Source: Rhodovastum atsumiense
Lineage (GTDB): Bacteria; Pseudomonadota; Alphaproteobacteria; Acetobacterales; Acetobacteraceae
NCBI RefSeq assembly: GCF_937425535.1
Contig: NZ_OW485601.1
Coordinates: 1,045,001-1,109,000 of the forward strand
Length of the DNA stretch: 64,000 bases
Direction of reading: 5' to 3'
The notes beneath the pieces are model-generated. The model saw only the letters and a program-made list of their open reading frames with translations. It did not search any database and was not told the DNA's origin. Position numbers and translations under genes: made by a program. Shown in pieces: positions 25,876-34,801 of the stretch (position 1 is the stretch's first letter; each line of letters begins with the position of its first letter).

Positions 25876-26358
25876 ATGACCGGACCCGTTTCAGGGATCA
25901 CTTTTGCGGAGCGTGCCCAGGCGGTGCGCCGCGCCGCCACGCGGCTTTGCCTGCTGTTGGGCTGGGCGCCGCTGCACGAGGTGCCGTTGCCCAACGGGCG
26001 GCGCGCCGACATCCTGGCGTTGCGGCCGGATGGCGGCTTTGCCTGCATCGAGGTCAAATCCGGCAGTCGTGATTTTCTGTCGGACCAGAAATGGCAGGAT
26101 TATCGGGCGTTTTGCGACGCGCTTTACTTCGCGGTGGACAGCGATTTCCCGCTGGACCTGCTGCCCGCCGACACTGGCCTCGTGGTCGCGGCCGACCTGA
26201 CCGCGGAGGTGATCCGCGACGCCCCGGCGCATCCCCTGGCCGCGTCCCGTCGCCGCAGCCTGCTGCAGCGCTTTGCCACTCTCGCCGCCTCGCGCCTCGT
26301 GCTCTGCGAGGACCCCGGGGCGGCTGTCGCCCTGCGCACGGCGCTGCGGCCTGAATGA
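25876..26358 (+). CDS. mmcB: MmcB-family DNA repair protein
   Basis: A 160-residue protein with a restriction-endonuclease-like fold, including RRADILALRPDGGFACIEVKSGSRDFLSDQKWQDY near residue 40 (catalytic-type D-x-n-E-x-K) and YFAVDSDFPLDLLP. It matches the MmcB family, linked in Caulobacter to SOS-related damage tolerance. The ATG giving MTGPVSGITFAER is the likely start. A palindromic repeat follows the stop codon, and the next gene converges. Confidence 0.88.
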   Translation: MTGPVSGITFAERAQAVRRAATRLCLLLGWAPLHEVPLPNGRRADILALRPDGGFACIEVKSGSRDFLSDQKWQDYRAFCDALYFAVDSDFPLDLLPADTGLVVAADLTAEVIRDAPAHPLAASRRRSLLQRFATLAASRLVLCEDPGAAVALRTALRPE

Positions 26359-26360
26359 AT

Positions 26361-26453
26361 GCCGCGCAGCGCGAATGGGATCCAAGGGCCTTGTGGCCGT
26401 CACGCGACCGCGTGCGTGCGCACGACGTGGGTCAAGGGCGAAGCCCTTGCCTT
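26361..26453. repeat. Palindromic repeat, copy C (second module only)
   Basis: Only the distal part of the repeat is here. It has the lead-in GCCGCGCAGCG, the H4-like GGGATCCAAGGGCCTTG, a segment GTCACGCGACCGCGTGCG shared almost exactly with copy D, and H5 with arms CAAGGGC/GCCCTTG around GAA. It occupies the whole gap between two convergent genes and reaches the stop codon of the MFS gene. Confidence 0.8.
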
Positions 26454-27984
26454 AATCCATCGCCGCGTGTGTCCCGGTGACTTCTTTGGAGCGCCGGACC
26501 CGCCGCATCAGCGGGATGAACAGCAGCGGCAGCAGGGTTGCCAGCATCATCAGCCGGTAATCGTCGGTATAGGCAATGATCTGTGCCTGTCGGTTGATCA
26601 TCGTGTCCAGCAGGCCGGCGCCGGCCGGTGTGGTCGGGTCGAGCCACTGGCTTGCGGCGTCGCCGGCCTGCAGCACCCGGTTGAACGGAGTGATGTGCGC
26701 CGCAAGGTCGGCATGTGAGACCTGGGTCAGCTGGGCGAGCGAGAACGAGGTCACGGAGACGCCCACTGCCATGCCGATATTGCGGAACAGGCTGAGCAAG
26801 GCGGCGCCATCCCCGCGCAGGGCGGGCGCAAGGGTGGCAAAGGCGAGCACCGAAAGGGGATTGAAGATGATGCCCATCGCGAAGCCCTGGATGACGATGG
26901 TGAGGATCAGCCGGCTTTGGGCGATGTCGGGCGTCCACAGGCTCATGTCGTAGAGCGACCAGGACAGCAGCAGCAGGCCCAGCCCCATCAGCTTGCGCTG
27001 GTCGACGCGGGCGCCGATGCGTCCGGCGATCATCATGGCCGCCATGGTGCCGATCCCGCGTGGCGCCATCACCAGCCCCGCCTGCTCCACCGGATAATCC
27101 GCCAGTTTCTGCAGATAGGGCGCGAGCAGGGCGGAACTGGCCAGCAGCACCAGGCCGATCGCGAACATCATCACCAGCGCCGCGATGAAATTGCGGTCGC
27201 GGAACACCCTGGGCGGCAGGAACGGCTTCTCCGCCGTCAGCATGTGCGTGACGAACAGGTAGAGTCCCAGCCCTGCCAGCACGGCCTCGGTGATGATCTC
27301 GGGGGAGCCGAACCAGTCCTGGTCCTGGCCGCGGTCGAGCATGAGCTGGAACGCACCGATCCCGAGCGCGAGCACGGCGAAGCCGGTCCAGTCGAAGCGC
27401 ATCTCCGCGTTCACGCGGTCCTTCGGCATGAACAGCACCAGCCCGGCGATGGCGATCAGGCCGAAGGGCAGGTTCACGTAGAACACCCACCGCCAGTTAT
27501 AGTACTCGGTGAGGTAGCCGCCGAGCGTCGGGCCAAGGATCGGCCCCACCATCACGCCCATGCCCCACAGCGCCATGGCCGCGGCGCGGCGCTCGGCCGG
27601 GTAGATGTCCAGCATGGTCGATTGCGAGAGCGGCACCAGTGCCGCGCCGAACACGCCCTGCAGCAGGCGGAACAGCACCATCTGCCCGAGCGACTGCGCC
27701 GCGCCGCACAGCATGGAGGCCAGGGTGAAGCCGGCGAGGCAGATGATGAACAGGTTCTTGCGGCCGAACCGGGCGGCGAGCCAGCCGACCGGCGCGGTCA
27801 TGATCGCCGCGGCGATCACGTAGGACGTGAGCACCCAGGTGATCTGGTCGCTGGTCGCGGCCAGGCTGCCCTGCATGTAGGGTAGCGCCACGTTGGCGAT
27901 GGTGGAATCCAGCGCCTGCATCAGCGTGGCCACCATCGTGCAGGCGGTGATCAGGCCACGATGCGGGATGGGATCGTCGGACAT
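26452..27984 (-). CDS. emrB: DHA2-family MFS efflux pump (EmrB/QacA type)
   Basis: A 510-residue inner-membrane drug:H+ antiporter with 14 predicted membrane segments. Signatures are the early DSTIANVALPYMQGSL, WVLTSYVIAAAIMTAPVGWLAARFGRKN (motif A), the LFRLLQGVFGAALVPLSQ segment, and motif C in GMGVMVGPILGPTLGGYL. It is the third gene of a MarR-EmrA-EmrB operon, 51 bases after emrA. It should form a tripartite pump with EmrA and an outer-membrane channel encoded elsewhere. Substrates are not evident. Confidence 0.94.
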   Translation of the reverse strand: MSDDPIPHRGLITACTMVATLMQALDSTIANVALPYMQGSLAATSDQITWVLTSYVIAAAIMTAPVGWLAARFGRKNLFIICLAGFTLASMLCGAAQSLGQMVLFRLLQGVFGAALVPLSQSTMLDIYPAERRAAAMALWGMGVMVGPILGPTLGGYLTEYYNWRWVFYVNLPFGLIAIAGLVLFMPKDRVNAEMRFDWTGFAVLALGIGAFQLMLDRGQDQDWFGSPEIITEAVLAGLGLYLFVTHMLTAEKPFLPPRVFRDRNFIAALVMMFAIGLVLLASSALLAPYLQKLADYPVEQAGLVMAPRGIGTMAAMMIAGRIGARVDQRKLMGLGLLLLSWSLYDMSLWTPDIAQSRLILTIVIQGFAMGIIFNPLSVLAFATLAPALRGDGAALLSLFRNIGMAVGVSVTSFSLAQLTQVSHADLAAHITPFNRVLQAGDAASQWLDPTTPAGAGLLDTMINRQAQIIAYTDDYRLMMLATLLPLLFIPLMRRVRRSKEVTGTHAAMD

Positions 27985-28035
27985 GCTGCGGGGGCCGTTG
28001 CCCCCTCCCGCGCCGGGAGTGGGGCCTTGATTTTA

Positions 28036-29139
28036 TTACGGAATCAGATCGGCCAGATGGCGCAGGTGGCCGGTGTCGATCGCCACTTCCACGCTCATGC
28101 CGGCGCGCAGCGGCGGGTCGCCCGGCCGGCGCTCCACCTGGACGCGCACCGGGATGCGCTGCACCACCTTCACCCAGTTGCCCGAGGCGTTCTGCGCCGG
28201 AAGAATGGAGAACTCGGAGCCGCTGTTGGGGGCGATGCTCTCGACCCGCCCCTGCCAGACCCGGCCGGGATAGGTATCGACGGTGACCTGCACGGGATCG
28301 CCGGGCTTGACGTGGGTCAGCTCGGTTTCCTTGGGGTTCGCCTCGACCCATAGACGCTCGGTCGACACCAGCCCGAAGGCGGCGGTGGCGGCGGTGAGAT
28401 ACATGCCCGGCTGGACCTGCTCGACCTGGGTCGCAATCGCGGCGAAGGGCGCGCGGACGATGGTGTGATCGAGCTGGCGCCGGGCTTCGTCCACCTGGGA
28501 AAGGGCCCTGAGATACTCGGGGGTCCGTTCGACTTCGATATCGGCGGAGCCGCCGAGTTTGGCCAGTTGCACCTGGGCCTGGACCTGCAGGCTCTCCAGC
28601 GCGGCCTTGTCGGCGGCGAGGCGGAAGCGCGCATCGTCATACTGGGCCCGGGCCACGGCGGCGGTCTGCACCAGGCTGGCGTACCGATCGAAGCTGGCCT
28701 GGTCGGACTGCACCTGGGCCTGCTTCGCGGCGATGTCGCGCAGCATGCGCTGATAATCACGCTTGGCCGCCTCCATTTGCAGGGCGACCTGGGCGAGGTT
28801 GGCCTGCGCGCCATCAAGCGCGATCCGGAACTGCCGTGGATCGAGACGGAACAGCACCTCGCCCTCGCGCACGAGGCTGCCTTCCCGGACCGTCACCTCC
28901 TGCACCAGCCCGGAGACGTCGGTGGCGACGGCGAGCTTGGCCGCCCGCACATAGGCGTTGTCGACCGAGACGATGCGGCCGCCCTGCAGCCACCAGGTTA
29001 GCGATCCCATCGCGACCGCGGCGATGCCGCCCAGCATCAGCAGGGGACGCAGCAGGCGCAGGCGGGCGCGGCGCCGCAACGGGGTATCGAGGACGTCACG
29101 ACGGGCCTGCGGCACATCGGAGAGGGTGGCGTCCGACAT
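28036..29139 (-). CDS. emrA: HlyD-family membrane fusion protein (EmrA type)
   Basis: A 367-residue periplasmic adaptor. One membrane anchor lies near residue 33 (LLMLGGIAAVAMGSLTWW). A lipoyl half-motif (NAYVRAAKLAVATDVSGLVQEV) follows, then a long coiled-coil hairpin at about residues 105-200 and the second lipoyl half (IVRAPFAAIATQVEQVQPG). GDPVQVTVDTYPGRVWQGRVESIAP marks the beta-barrel. Its start overlaps the stop of the MarR gene by one base (TGATG), so expression is coupled to the regulator. Confidence 0.94.
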   Translation of the reverse strand: MSDATLSDVPQARRDVLDTPLRRRARLRLLRPLLMLGGIAAVAMGSLTWWLQGGRIVSVDNAYVRAAKLAVATDVSGLVQEVTVREGSLVREGEVLFRLDPRQFRIALDGAQANLAQVALQMEAAKRDYQRMLRDIAAKQAQVQSDQASFDRYASLVQTAAVARAQYDDARFRLAADKAALESLQVQAQVQLAKLGGSADIEVERTPEYLRALSQVDEARRQLDHTIVRAPFAAIATQVEQVQPGMYLTAATAAFGLVSTERLWVEANPKETELTHVKPGDPVQVTVDTYPGRVWQGRVESIAPNSGSEFSILPAQNASGNWVKVVQRIPVRVQVERRPGDPPLRAGMSVEVAIDTGHLRHLADLIP

Positions 29140-29606
29140 CAGGCGATCTCCTGCGGCGCGAGCACCGGATCACGGGGGCGCAGGCCGGCGACCACGTTGG
29201 CCTTCATCCGGACCAGGGCGTCGGCGACGATGGCGAGGGTCTCCGGCGGCAGTCCGCGCGTGAGATTGGCCAGCATGGCGGTGCGTTCGGCATGCAATGC
29301 GGCCAGCACCGGGGCGGCCGGCGGCAGCAGGTGCAGGCGCCAGACCCGCCGGTCGCCCGGATCACCGCGGCGTTCGACGAAGCCATGCGCCTCCAGCCGG
29401 TCAACCAGGCGTGCGATCGTGATCGGCTCGACCTCGACCAGCTCGGCCAGTTCCTTCTGGGACAGGCCGGGCTGACGGTCGAGCCAGAACAGGATCACCC
29501 ACTGCGCGCGGGTGAGCCCGTGGCAACCGGCCCGGCGGTCGGCGTCGAGCCGCAACTGCCGGGCGAGGTCATGGATCAGGAACAGGGGGTCGGTCTGATT
29601 GGGCAC
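29139..29606 (-). CDS. MarR-family regulator of the emrAB operon
   Basis: A 155-residue regulator. It starts at GTG (VPNQTDPLFLIHDLARQLRL). The winged helix is LTRAQWVILFWLDRQPGLSQKELAELVEVEPITIARLVDRLEAHGFVERRGDPGDRRVWRL, from about residue 36. EmrR/MprA-type regulators stand in this first position and repress their own efflux operon until a toxic ligand binds. No Shine-Dalgarno site is visible before the GTG, so the message may be leaderless or start elsewhere. The frame stays open upstream through sequence that does not look coding. Confidence 0.9.
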   Translation of the reverse strand: MPNQTDPLFLIHDLARQLRLDADRRAGCHGLTRAQWVILFWLDRQPGLSQKELAELVEVEPITIARLVDRLEAHGFVERRGDPGDRRVWRLHLLPPAAPVLAALHAERTAMLANLTRGLPPETLAIVADALVRMKANVVAGLRPRDPVLAPQEIA

Positions 29607-29616
29607 GGGGTATATA

Positions 29617-29630
29617 ATAAGCAGCGTTAT
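29617..29630. promoter_or_regulatory. Operator-like inverted repeat before the MarR-emrAB operon
   Basis: ATAA-GCAGCG-TTAT stands 10 bases before the GTG start, in a short AT-rich patch with TATATAATA that would fit a -10 element. MarR-type operators often have ATAA/TTAT half-sites, so this is a candidate autoregulatory site. Confidence 0.4.
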
Positions 29631-29940
29631 CTTAAGGTGAAGAACCACCCCTTCTGCGCGAACCAATGGGCAGTCATGCAACAGAGCATGGAACCAAGCT
29701 CGGTGCCGGCCGGGCGTGACATCGCCGGCGGTGTGGCCGGGCTCAGTTGCGGAACATGTTACCGCTCGGGCAATCTTTGCGGAGGCAAGGTTGTTGTGTG
29801 TGCCATGGCAGTGAAATGCGCCCCGCAATGAAGTCACGATTCACTTGAATGACCCGGCCCAGATCACACATCCTTGTCGTGATCACGCTTTCGCGCGGCC
29901 GGTCCGCCCGTATACGCTGGGCACGAAGGAGATTTGGACA
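29631..29940. other. 310-bp divergent region between MarR-emrAB and a small ORF
   Basis: No convincing coding frame. The AT-rich part close to 29610-29645 belongs to the emr promoter. The right end has a strong AAGGAG ribosome site at about 29927 that serves the 37-codon ORF. I see no hairpin of note. Confidence 0.4.
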
Positions 29941-30054
29941 ATGCTGAATCTGTCGCTGACCGTTCTCGCCGTTGCCGCCGCCGCCGCCGCGGTGGCCTGT
30001 GCCCCGTCGGCGACTCTGCAGCCCATTCCGGTCCGGGTTCGCCGCGGCAAGTAA
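29941..30054 (+). CDS. 37-residue small hydrophobic protein, possible lipoprotein-like peptide
   Basis: The ORF encodes MLNLSLTVLAVAAAAAAVAC followed by a 17-residue basic tail ending in RVRRGK. An AAGGAG Shine-Dalgarno sequence lies nine bases before the ATG, one of the best ribosome sites in the window, which is the main reason to call it. The hydrophobic run followed by Cys20 resembles a lipoprotein signal, although the residue at -3 is Ala rather than Leu, so lipidation is doubtful. The function is unknown. It converges with rnhA. Confidence 0.5.
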   Translation: MLNLSLTVLAVAAAAAAVACAPSATLQPIPVRVRRGK

Positions 30055-30099
30055 ACGCCCTCGCCGCCTGGGTCGCGGGAAAGCGATCGAGGCCACGGC

Positions 30100-30573
30100 T
30101 CAGCGGCGCAGGTTTTCCCTCGCGCTGGTCGCAAGCTGGTCGGCGCGTTCGTTCATCGGGTCGCCGGCATGGCCGCGCACCCAGCGCCATTCCACCTGAT
30201 GGCGCTTCTCGGCCGCCAGCAGGCGTTGCCACAGGTCGACGTTGGCAACGGGGTCGCCGGCGGCATTGCGCCAGTTGCGCCGGACCCAGCCGGTATGCCA
30301 CCGGGTCACGCCGTTGCGCACGTATTCGCTGTCGGTGTGCAGCACCACCCGGCACGGTCGGGTCAGCGCTTCCAGCGCCATGGCCGCCGCCGTCAGTTCC
30401 ATCCGGTTGTTGGTGGTGGCCGGTTCCGCGCCCGATAATTCACGCTCGCGACCCCGATAGCACAGGATCGCCCCCCAGCCCCCTGGCCCCGGATTGGGCT
30501 TGCAGCCGCCATCGGTCCAGATCCTGACCGGTTCTTCCCCGGCCTCCGCCGGCGCGGGCGGGTCAGAGTCCAT
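30100..30573 (-). CDS. rnhA: Ribonuclease HI
   Basis: A 157-residue RNase HI that cleaves RNA in RNA:DNA hybrids. The catalytic residues are all present: Asp in [16 protein letters not shown] near residue 20, Glu in [10 protein letters not shown] near residue 58, Asp in [11 protein letters not shown] near residue 80, and His/Asp in [14 protein letters not shown] near residue 140. The start overlaps the end of thrB by 11 bases. A second ATG six bases upstream is possible. It is the last gene of the ispH-thrB-rnhA cluster. Confidence 0.97.
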   Translation of the reverse strand: MDSDPPAPAEAGEEPVRIWTDGGCKPNPGPGGWGAILCYRGRERELSGAEPATTNNRMELTAAAMALEALTRPCRVVLHTDSEYVRNGVTRWHTGWVRRNWRNAAGDPVANVDLWQRLLAAEKRHQVEWRWVRGHAGDPMNERADQLATSARENLRR

Positions 30574-31522
30574 AGGCATGCTCGTCGCGGGCGGCGAGAT
30601 GGAAGCGCAGGCGACGGATGTATTCGACCGGGTCCTTGCGCGTGACCAGCGCCCCGGGCGGGGTGTTGATCCAGTCATAGAGGCGGGTGAGCGCGAAGCG
30701 GATCGCCGCCCCCTGGCACAACACCGGCAGCGCCGCCCGCTCGGCCGCCGACAATTCCCGCACCGCCGCGTAGGCATGGCCCATGGCACGGGCCTTGGTG
30801 ACATTGAACGACAGGTCCGGCTCGAAGCACCAGGCGTTCAGGCACACCGCCAGATCGTAGGCAAGGATGTCGGTCGCGGCGAAATAGAAGTCGATCAGCC
30901 CGGAGAGCCGCTGGTCGAGAAAGAAGACGTTGTCGGGGAACAGGTCGGCATGGATATGCCCGACCGGCAGGTTCTGTGGCCACTGCGCCAGGATGCCGTC
31001 CAGCGCCTGCCGCAGTTCCGTGCCGAGCCCCGGCTGCACCTCGTCCGCGCCCGGCAGGCTGCGCTCGAGCAGCGGGCTCCAGCCCTGCGGCCCCAGCGCG
31101 TTGCGGCGGGTGGGGGCGTAGCCGGCCCCGGCGAGATGCAGCCGCGCCAGCGCCTCCCCCACCGGGCCGCAATGCGCAAGCCGCACGTGCCGCGGCCAGA
31201 CGCCGGGCAGGAAGGTGGTGATGGCCGCGTGCCGCCCGCAGAGCTGCCGCAGCGCCTGCCCGTCCCTGCCATGCACCGGCAGCGGGCAGGTCAGGCCGTG
31301 CGTCGCCAGATGCTCCATCAGGCCGAGGAACCACGGCAGTTCGGCCGGATCGACGCGCTTTTCGTACAAAGTGAGGATGTAATCCCCGCGCGTGGTCCGC
31401 AGCGAGAAATTGCTGTTCTCGACGCCTTCGGCGATGCCGCGGAACGCAACCAGTTCCCCGATATCGTAATCGTCCAGGAAGGCGTCGAGCGCCTCGTCGG
31501 ATACCTCGGTGTAGACGGCCAT
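30563..31522 (-). CDS. thrB: Homoserine kinase ThrB (aminoglycoside-phosphotransferase fold)
   Basis: A 319-residue kinase that phosphorylates homoserine in threonine synthesis. It is of the APH-fold type found in alphaproteobacteria, not the GHMP type of E. coli. The N-terminal [22 protein letters not shown] is a family hallmark. [24 protein letters not shown] is the nucleotide-binding sheet, the catalytic loop is [14 protein letters not shown] near residue 191, and [19 protein letters not shown] carries the metal-binding Asp. It lies between ispH (43 bases upstream) and rnhA. Confidence 0.95.
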   Translation of the reverse strand: MAVYTEVSDEALDAFLDDYDIGELVAFRGIAEGVENSNFSLRTTRGDYILTLYEKRVDPAELPWFLGLMEHLATHGLTCPLPVHGRDGQALRQLCGRHAAITTFLPGVWPRHVRLAHCGPVGEALARLHLAGAGYAPTRRNALGPQGWSPLLERSLPGADEVQPGLGTELRQALDGILAQWPQNLPVGHIHADLFPDNVFFLDQRLSGLIDFYFAATDILAYDLAVCLNAWCFEPDLSFNVTKARAMGHAYAAVRELSAAERAALPVLCQGAAIRFALTRLYDWINTPPGALVTRKDPVEYIRRLRFHLAARDEHAYGL

Positions 31523-31565
31523 GGGGAGAAGCTGAGTCCGGGCAGGAAAACCGGCCCGGCCTACC

Positions 31566-32519
31566 TCACCCCAGGGGCGCAGGCAACCGGAACACCACAT
31601 CTTCCTCGGTGACGCGCCGCTCCTCCACCGAAAGCGCATAGCGGGTGCCCAGCCGCTCCAGCAGGGCCTCGACCAGTTCCTCAGGCGCGGAGGCGCCGGC
31701 ACTGACGCCCAGCACCGCGACCCCGTCGAGGTCCGCCCAGTCGAGCATCTCCGGCCGGGGCAGCAGCAGCGCCCGGGCGGCGCCGGCCCGCTCGGCCACT
31801 TCGCGCAGGCGCTGCGAGTTGGAGGAATTCGGGCTGCCGATCACCAGCACCAGGTCGGCGCCGGGGGCGATCGCCTTCACCGCCGCCTGCCGGTTGGTGG
31901 TGGCGTAGCAGATGTCCTCGCGCTTGGGGCCGCCGATGGTGGGGAAGCGCTGGCGCAGCGTCGCCACGATTTCCGCCGTGTCGTCGACCGAGAGCGTGGT
32001 CTGGGTGATGAAGGCCAGGTCGCCTTCCGGCGGGGACACCGTGCCCGCCTCGTCGGCGCTCTGCACCAGCGTCATCGCCCCGGGCGGGAGCTGCCCCATG
32101 GTGCCTTCGACTTCCGGGTGCCCGGCATGCCCGATCATCAGGATGTGGCGGCCCGCGGCGAAATGGCGCTCGGCTTCCCGGTGCACCTTCGAGACCAGCG
32201 GGCAGGTGGCGTCCAGGTACAGCAACGAGCGGCGCCGCGCCTCGGCCGGCACCGCCTTGGGCACGCCATGGGCGGAGAAGACGACATGCCCGCCATCGGG
32301 CACCGCATCGAGCTCGTCGACGAAGACCGCGCCCTTGGCCTCGAGCTGCTCAACCACCGTGCGGTTGTGAACGATTTCGTGACGCACGTAGACAGGCGCG
32401 CCGTACTGGCGCAGCGCTTCCTCGACTACGCGGATCGCACGGTCCACGCCCGCGCAGAAGCCGCGGGGGGCGGCGAGCAGGATGCGCAGAGGGGGCCGGG
32501 TAGAAGAAATTTCCGGCAT
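31566..32519 (-). CDS. ispH: 4-hydroxy-3-methylbut-2-enyl diphosphate reductase (IspH/LytB)
   Basis: A 317-residue Fe-S enzyme making IPP and DMAPP in the last step of the MEP isoprenoid pathway. The three cluster cysteines are in [12 protein letters not shown] near residue 21, [11 protein letters not shown] near residue 108, and [10 protein letters not shown] near residue 206. The catalytic [10 protein letters not shown] and [11 protein letters not shown] motifs are intact. The ATG giving [15 protein letters not shown] fits the family length. It is first in the ispH-thrB-rnhA cluster and divergent from a lipoprotein gene. Confidence 0.97.
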   Translation of the reverse strand: MPEISSTRPPLRILLAAPRGFCAGVDRAIRVVEEALRQYGAPVYVRHEIVHNRTVVEQLEAKGAVFVDELDAVPDGGHVVFSAHGVPKAVPAEARRRSLLYLDATCPLVSKVHREAERHFAAGRHILMIGHAGHPEVEGTMGQLPPGAMTLVQSADEAGTVSPPEGDLAFITQTTLSVDDTAEIVATLRQRFPTIGGPKREDICYATTNRQAAVKAIAPGADLVLVIGSPNSSNSQRLREVAERAGAARALLLPRPEMLDWADLDGVAVLGVSAGASAPEELVEALLERLGTRYALSVEERRVTEEDVVFRLPAPLG

Positions 32520-32692
32520 GTTGTCCCCGGCGCTGGGGCGGCTCACTATGGCCACGGTCGATTCACTGGACAAATGCTCGGCCCTCGTTCTCGGAGTTGC
32601 GGATGCCCTTGACCACGCCTGCCGGTCTGCGATCGCGGAACATCATTATGGTTATGCCAGAGAGAGTGAAAACGCGCACCAGCCAGACAGAG

Positions 32693-33238
32693 ATGAGCCG
32701 GCACCGGCCCGCAATCCCGTTCCTGTGCACGGCTGCGCTGCTGCTGCTGGCGGCCGGCGGCCTGGCCGGATGCACACGGCCGGACGCGTTCGCGCCGGCC
32801 TGCCCGCAACTGACGCTGTTGCCGGAAGGCGCGGACCTGACCCGCTTCCGCGGCACCGGGCGGGACGTGACCGACCTGGTGATCGACGCGCACCTGACCG
32901 CGGTGCCGGCCAACTGCCACAATGCCGACAAGGCCGGCAGGAAGGTGGAGGCGAAGCTCAAGGTCGCCATGTCGGTGGCCCGCGGGCCGGCGATGCAGGG
33001 CCGGGACGTCACGGTGCCCTATTTCATCGCCGTCACCGAGAACGGCCGGGTGCTCGACCGGCAGGAATACGCGATGCGCGCGCAATTCCCGCCCAACACC
33101 GACCGGATGGACCAGGTCAGCCCGGAGGTCTCGCTGATCTTCCCGGTCTCGGCCGAGAAATCGGCGGCCGCCTACCAGATCTGGGTGAGCTTCCAGCTCA
33201 CGCCGGAGGAACTCGCCTATAACCGCCGCAGCCGGTAA
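32693..33238 (+). CDS. Conserved lipoprotein, unknown function
   Basis: A 181-residue protein. Its N-terminus MSRHRPAIPFLCTAALLLLAAGGLAGC ends in a lipobox (LAGC, Cys27), so it should be lipidated and membrane-attached. The mature part has CPQLTLLPEGADLTRFRGTGRDVTDLVIDAHLTAVPANC and then a beta-rich region (VPYFIAVTENGRVLDRQEYAMRAQF, VSLIFPVSAEKSAAAYQIWVSFQLTPEEL). This pattern recurs in alphaproteobacterial outer-membrane lipoproteins, but I know no function. Several upstream in-frame starts exist. This one is closest to a normal signal peptide. Confidence 0.85.
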   Translation: MSRHRPAIPFLCTAALLLLAAGGLAGCTRPDAFAPACPQLTLLPEGADLTRFRGTGRDVTDLVIDAHLTAVPANCHNADKAGRKVEAKLKVAMSVARGPAMQGRDVTVPYFIAVTENGRVLDRQEYAMRAQFPPNTDRMDQVSPEVSLIFPVSAEKSAAAYQIWVSFQLTPEELAYNRRSR

Positions 33239-33343
33239 CCCCGACCGGGGCCGGACCGTCGCCGAAGCGTGCGCGGGGGGCCCACCCCCCGCAGTCATGC
33301 TTGCTTGAACTCGCGCGGGCGATCCGCCATGGTGACCGGACTC

Positions 33344-33452
33344 GGATCTCCCTGCGGGAGAGAGCGATTCGCCAGAGCCTTGCGGCGCCGGCAATCGTCG
33401 CCGAAGGCGCAACCGGCCCCCGGAAACGCTCAGGCAGAAGGACCGCAGGATA
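33344..33452 (+). ncRNA. Glycine riboswitch, aptamer 1
   Basis: This is the first of two adjoining glycine aptamers. The P1 arms CCTGCGG (33351-33357) and CCGCAGG (33443-33449) pair perfectly. Between them stand the class landmarks GGGAGAG, GCCGAAGGCGCAA and ACGCTCAGGCAGAAGGACCG. It lies about 200 bases before gcvT, the classic setting in which glycine binding turns on glycine cleavage. Confidence 0.93.
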
Positions 33453-33454
33453 AT

Positions 33455-33562
33455 ACGGGTCTCTGGAAAGCCGGGCGGCGCCATGCCGATCCGCACCGAC
33501 GGAGTAAGGACGCGCCGGCAACTTCCGGGCGCCCGAATCTCTCAGGTTCCGCGACAGAGGGG
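33455..33562 (+). ncRNA. Glycine riboswitch, aptamer 2
   Basis: The second aptamer follows after a linker of a few bases, as in other tandem glycine riboswitches. The P1 arms CTCTG (33461-33465) and CAGAG (33555-33559) pair. Landmarks are ACGGAGTAAGGACG, GCCGGCAACTTCCGGGC and AATCTCTCAGGTTCCGCG. The ~85 bases down to the gcvT start should contain the expression platform, where a stem CGGAGG/CCTCCG (around 33576 and 33603) could alternate. The on/off mechanism is inferred. Confidence 0.93.
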
Positions 33563-33648
33563 GGTCGGAGGGTGGCAACCGGGCAAATCCGGAGCAGCCC
33601 GACCTCCGGCATCGGGCCGGAGGGACGACCCGAGAGCGGAGCCATGCC

Positions 33649-34788
33649 GTGCCCATCGAAATCGGACCGGAAGGGGCTGAACCAGCCCCGTTGAAGACCA
33701 CGCCCCTGGATTCGCTGCATCGCACGCTGGGCGCCCGCATGGTGCCCTTCGCGGGCTATTCCATGCCGGTGCAATACCCCGCCGGGGTGCTGGCCGAGCA
33801 CCTGCATTGCCGCGCCGAGGGCGGGGCGGCGCTGTTCGACGTCTCCCACATGGGCCAGGGCAGCCTGCACGGGGCGCTCGCGCCCACGCTGCTGGAATCG
33901 CTGGTGCCCGGCGACATCGCCGGGCTGAAGCCCGGGCGGCAGCGCTACACGCTGCTGACCAACGAGGCCGGCGGCATCATCGACGACCTGATGGTCGCCA
34001 ATCTCGGCGGCGAGCGGCTGTTCCTGGTGGTCAATGCCAGCCGCAAGGAAGTCGATTTCGGCCATATCGCCGCCCACCTGCCCGAGGGCGTGCGGCTTGA
34101 GCGGCATGACGACCGCGCCCTGCTGGCGCTGCAGGGCCCGGCGGCCGCCACCGTGCTGGGACGGCTGGCGCCGGAAACCGCCACCCTGCCCTTCATGGGC
34201 GTCGCCGCCGTGCGCATCGACGGCCTGCCCTGCCTGGTCTCCCGCTCGGGCTATACGGGGGAAGACGGCTTCGAGATCTCGGTGCCGGCCGAGGCGGCGG
34301 AGGCGCTGGCGCGCCGGCTGCTCGACGCGCCGGAGGTGAAGCCGGCGGGCCTGGGCGCGCGCGACAGCCTGCGGCTGGAAGCGGGGCTGCCGCTCTATGG
34401 CAACGACATCGACGAGCTCACCACCCCGGTGGAGGCCGGGCTTGCCTGGGCGATCGGCAAGCGCCGGCGCGCCGACTGGCGCTTCCCCGGCGGCGAGGCG
34501 ATCTGCGACCAGCTCGCGCATGGCTGCACCCGGCTGCGGGTGGGCCTGCGCCCGGACGGGCGCGCCCCGGCGCGCGCCGGCACCAACGTGGTCGCCCCCG
34601 ACGGCACGGCAGGCGGCAGCGTCACCTCCGGCGGCTTCGGCCCCAGCCTCGGGGCGCCGGTCGCCATGGGCTATGTGCGCCGCGACCTCGCCGCCCCGGG
34701 CACCCCGATCCAGTTGCTGGTGCGCGGCAGGCCCCTGCCCGCCCAGGTCGTGCCCCTGCCTTTCGTTTCCCATCGTTATGTCCGCTGA
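33649..34788 (+). CDS. gcvT: Glycine cleavage system T protein (aminomethyltransferase)
   Basis: A 379-residue enzyme that transfers the methylene group from the aminomethyl-lipoyl H protein to tetrahydrofolate and releases ammonia. Motifs include ARMVPFAGYSMPVQYPAGVLAEH near residue 28, ALFDVSHMGQ with the family Asp, LTNEAGGIIDDLMVANL, GYTGEDGFEI, and LGARDSLRLEAGLPLYGNDI near residue 233. The GTG start (VPIEIGPEG) has a GGAG site about eight bases upstream. A TTG at 33691 would give the more usual N-terminal length. It is first of the gcvT-gcvH-gcvP operon under a glycine riboswitch. Confidence 0.96.
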   Translation: MPIEIGPEGAEPAPLKTTPLDSLHRTLGARMVPFAGYSMPVQYPAGVLAEHLHCRAEGGAALFDVSHMGQGSLHGALAPTLLESLVPGDIAGLKPGRQRYTLLTNEAGGIIDDLMVANLGGERLFLVVNASRKEVDFGHIAAHLPEGVRLERHDDRALLALQGPAAATVLGRLAPETATLPFMGVAAVRIDGLPCLVSRSGYTGEDGFEISVPAEAAEALARRLLDAPEVKPAGLGARDSLRLEAGLPLYGNDIDELTTPVEAGLAWAIGKRRRADWRFPGGEAICDQLAHGCTRLRVGLRPDGRAPARAGTNVVAPDGTAGGSVTSGGFGPSLGAPVAMGYVRRDLAAPGTPIQLLVRGRPLPAQVVPLPFVSHRYVR

Positions 34789-34801
34789 AGGACCGCTGCC
34801 C

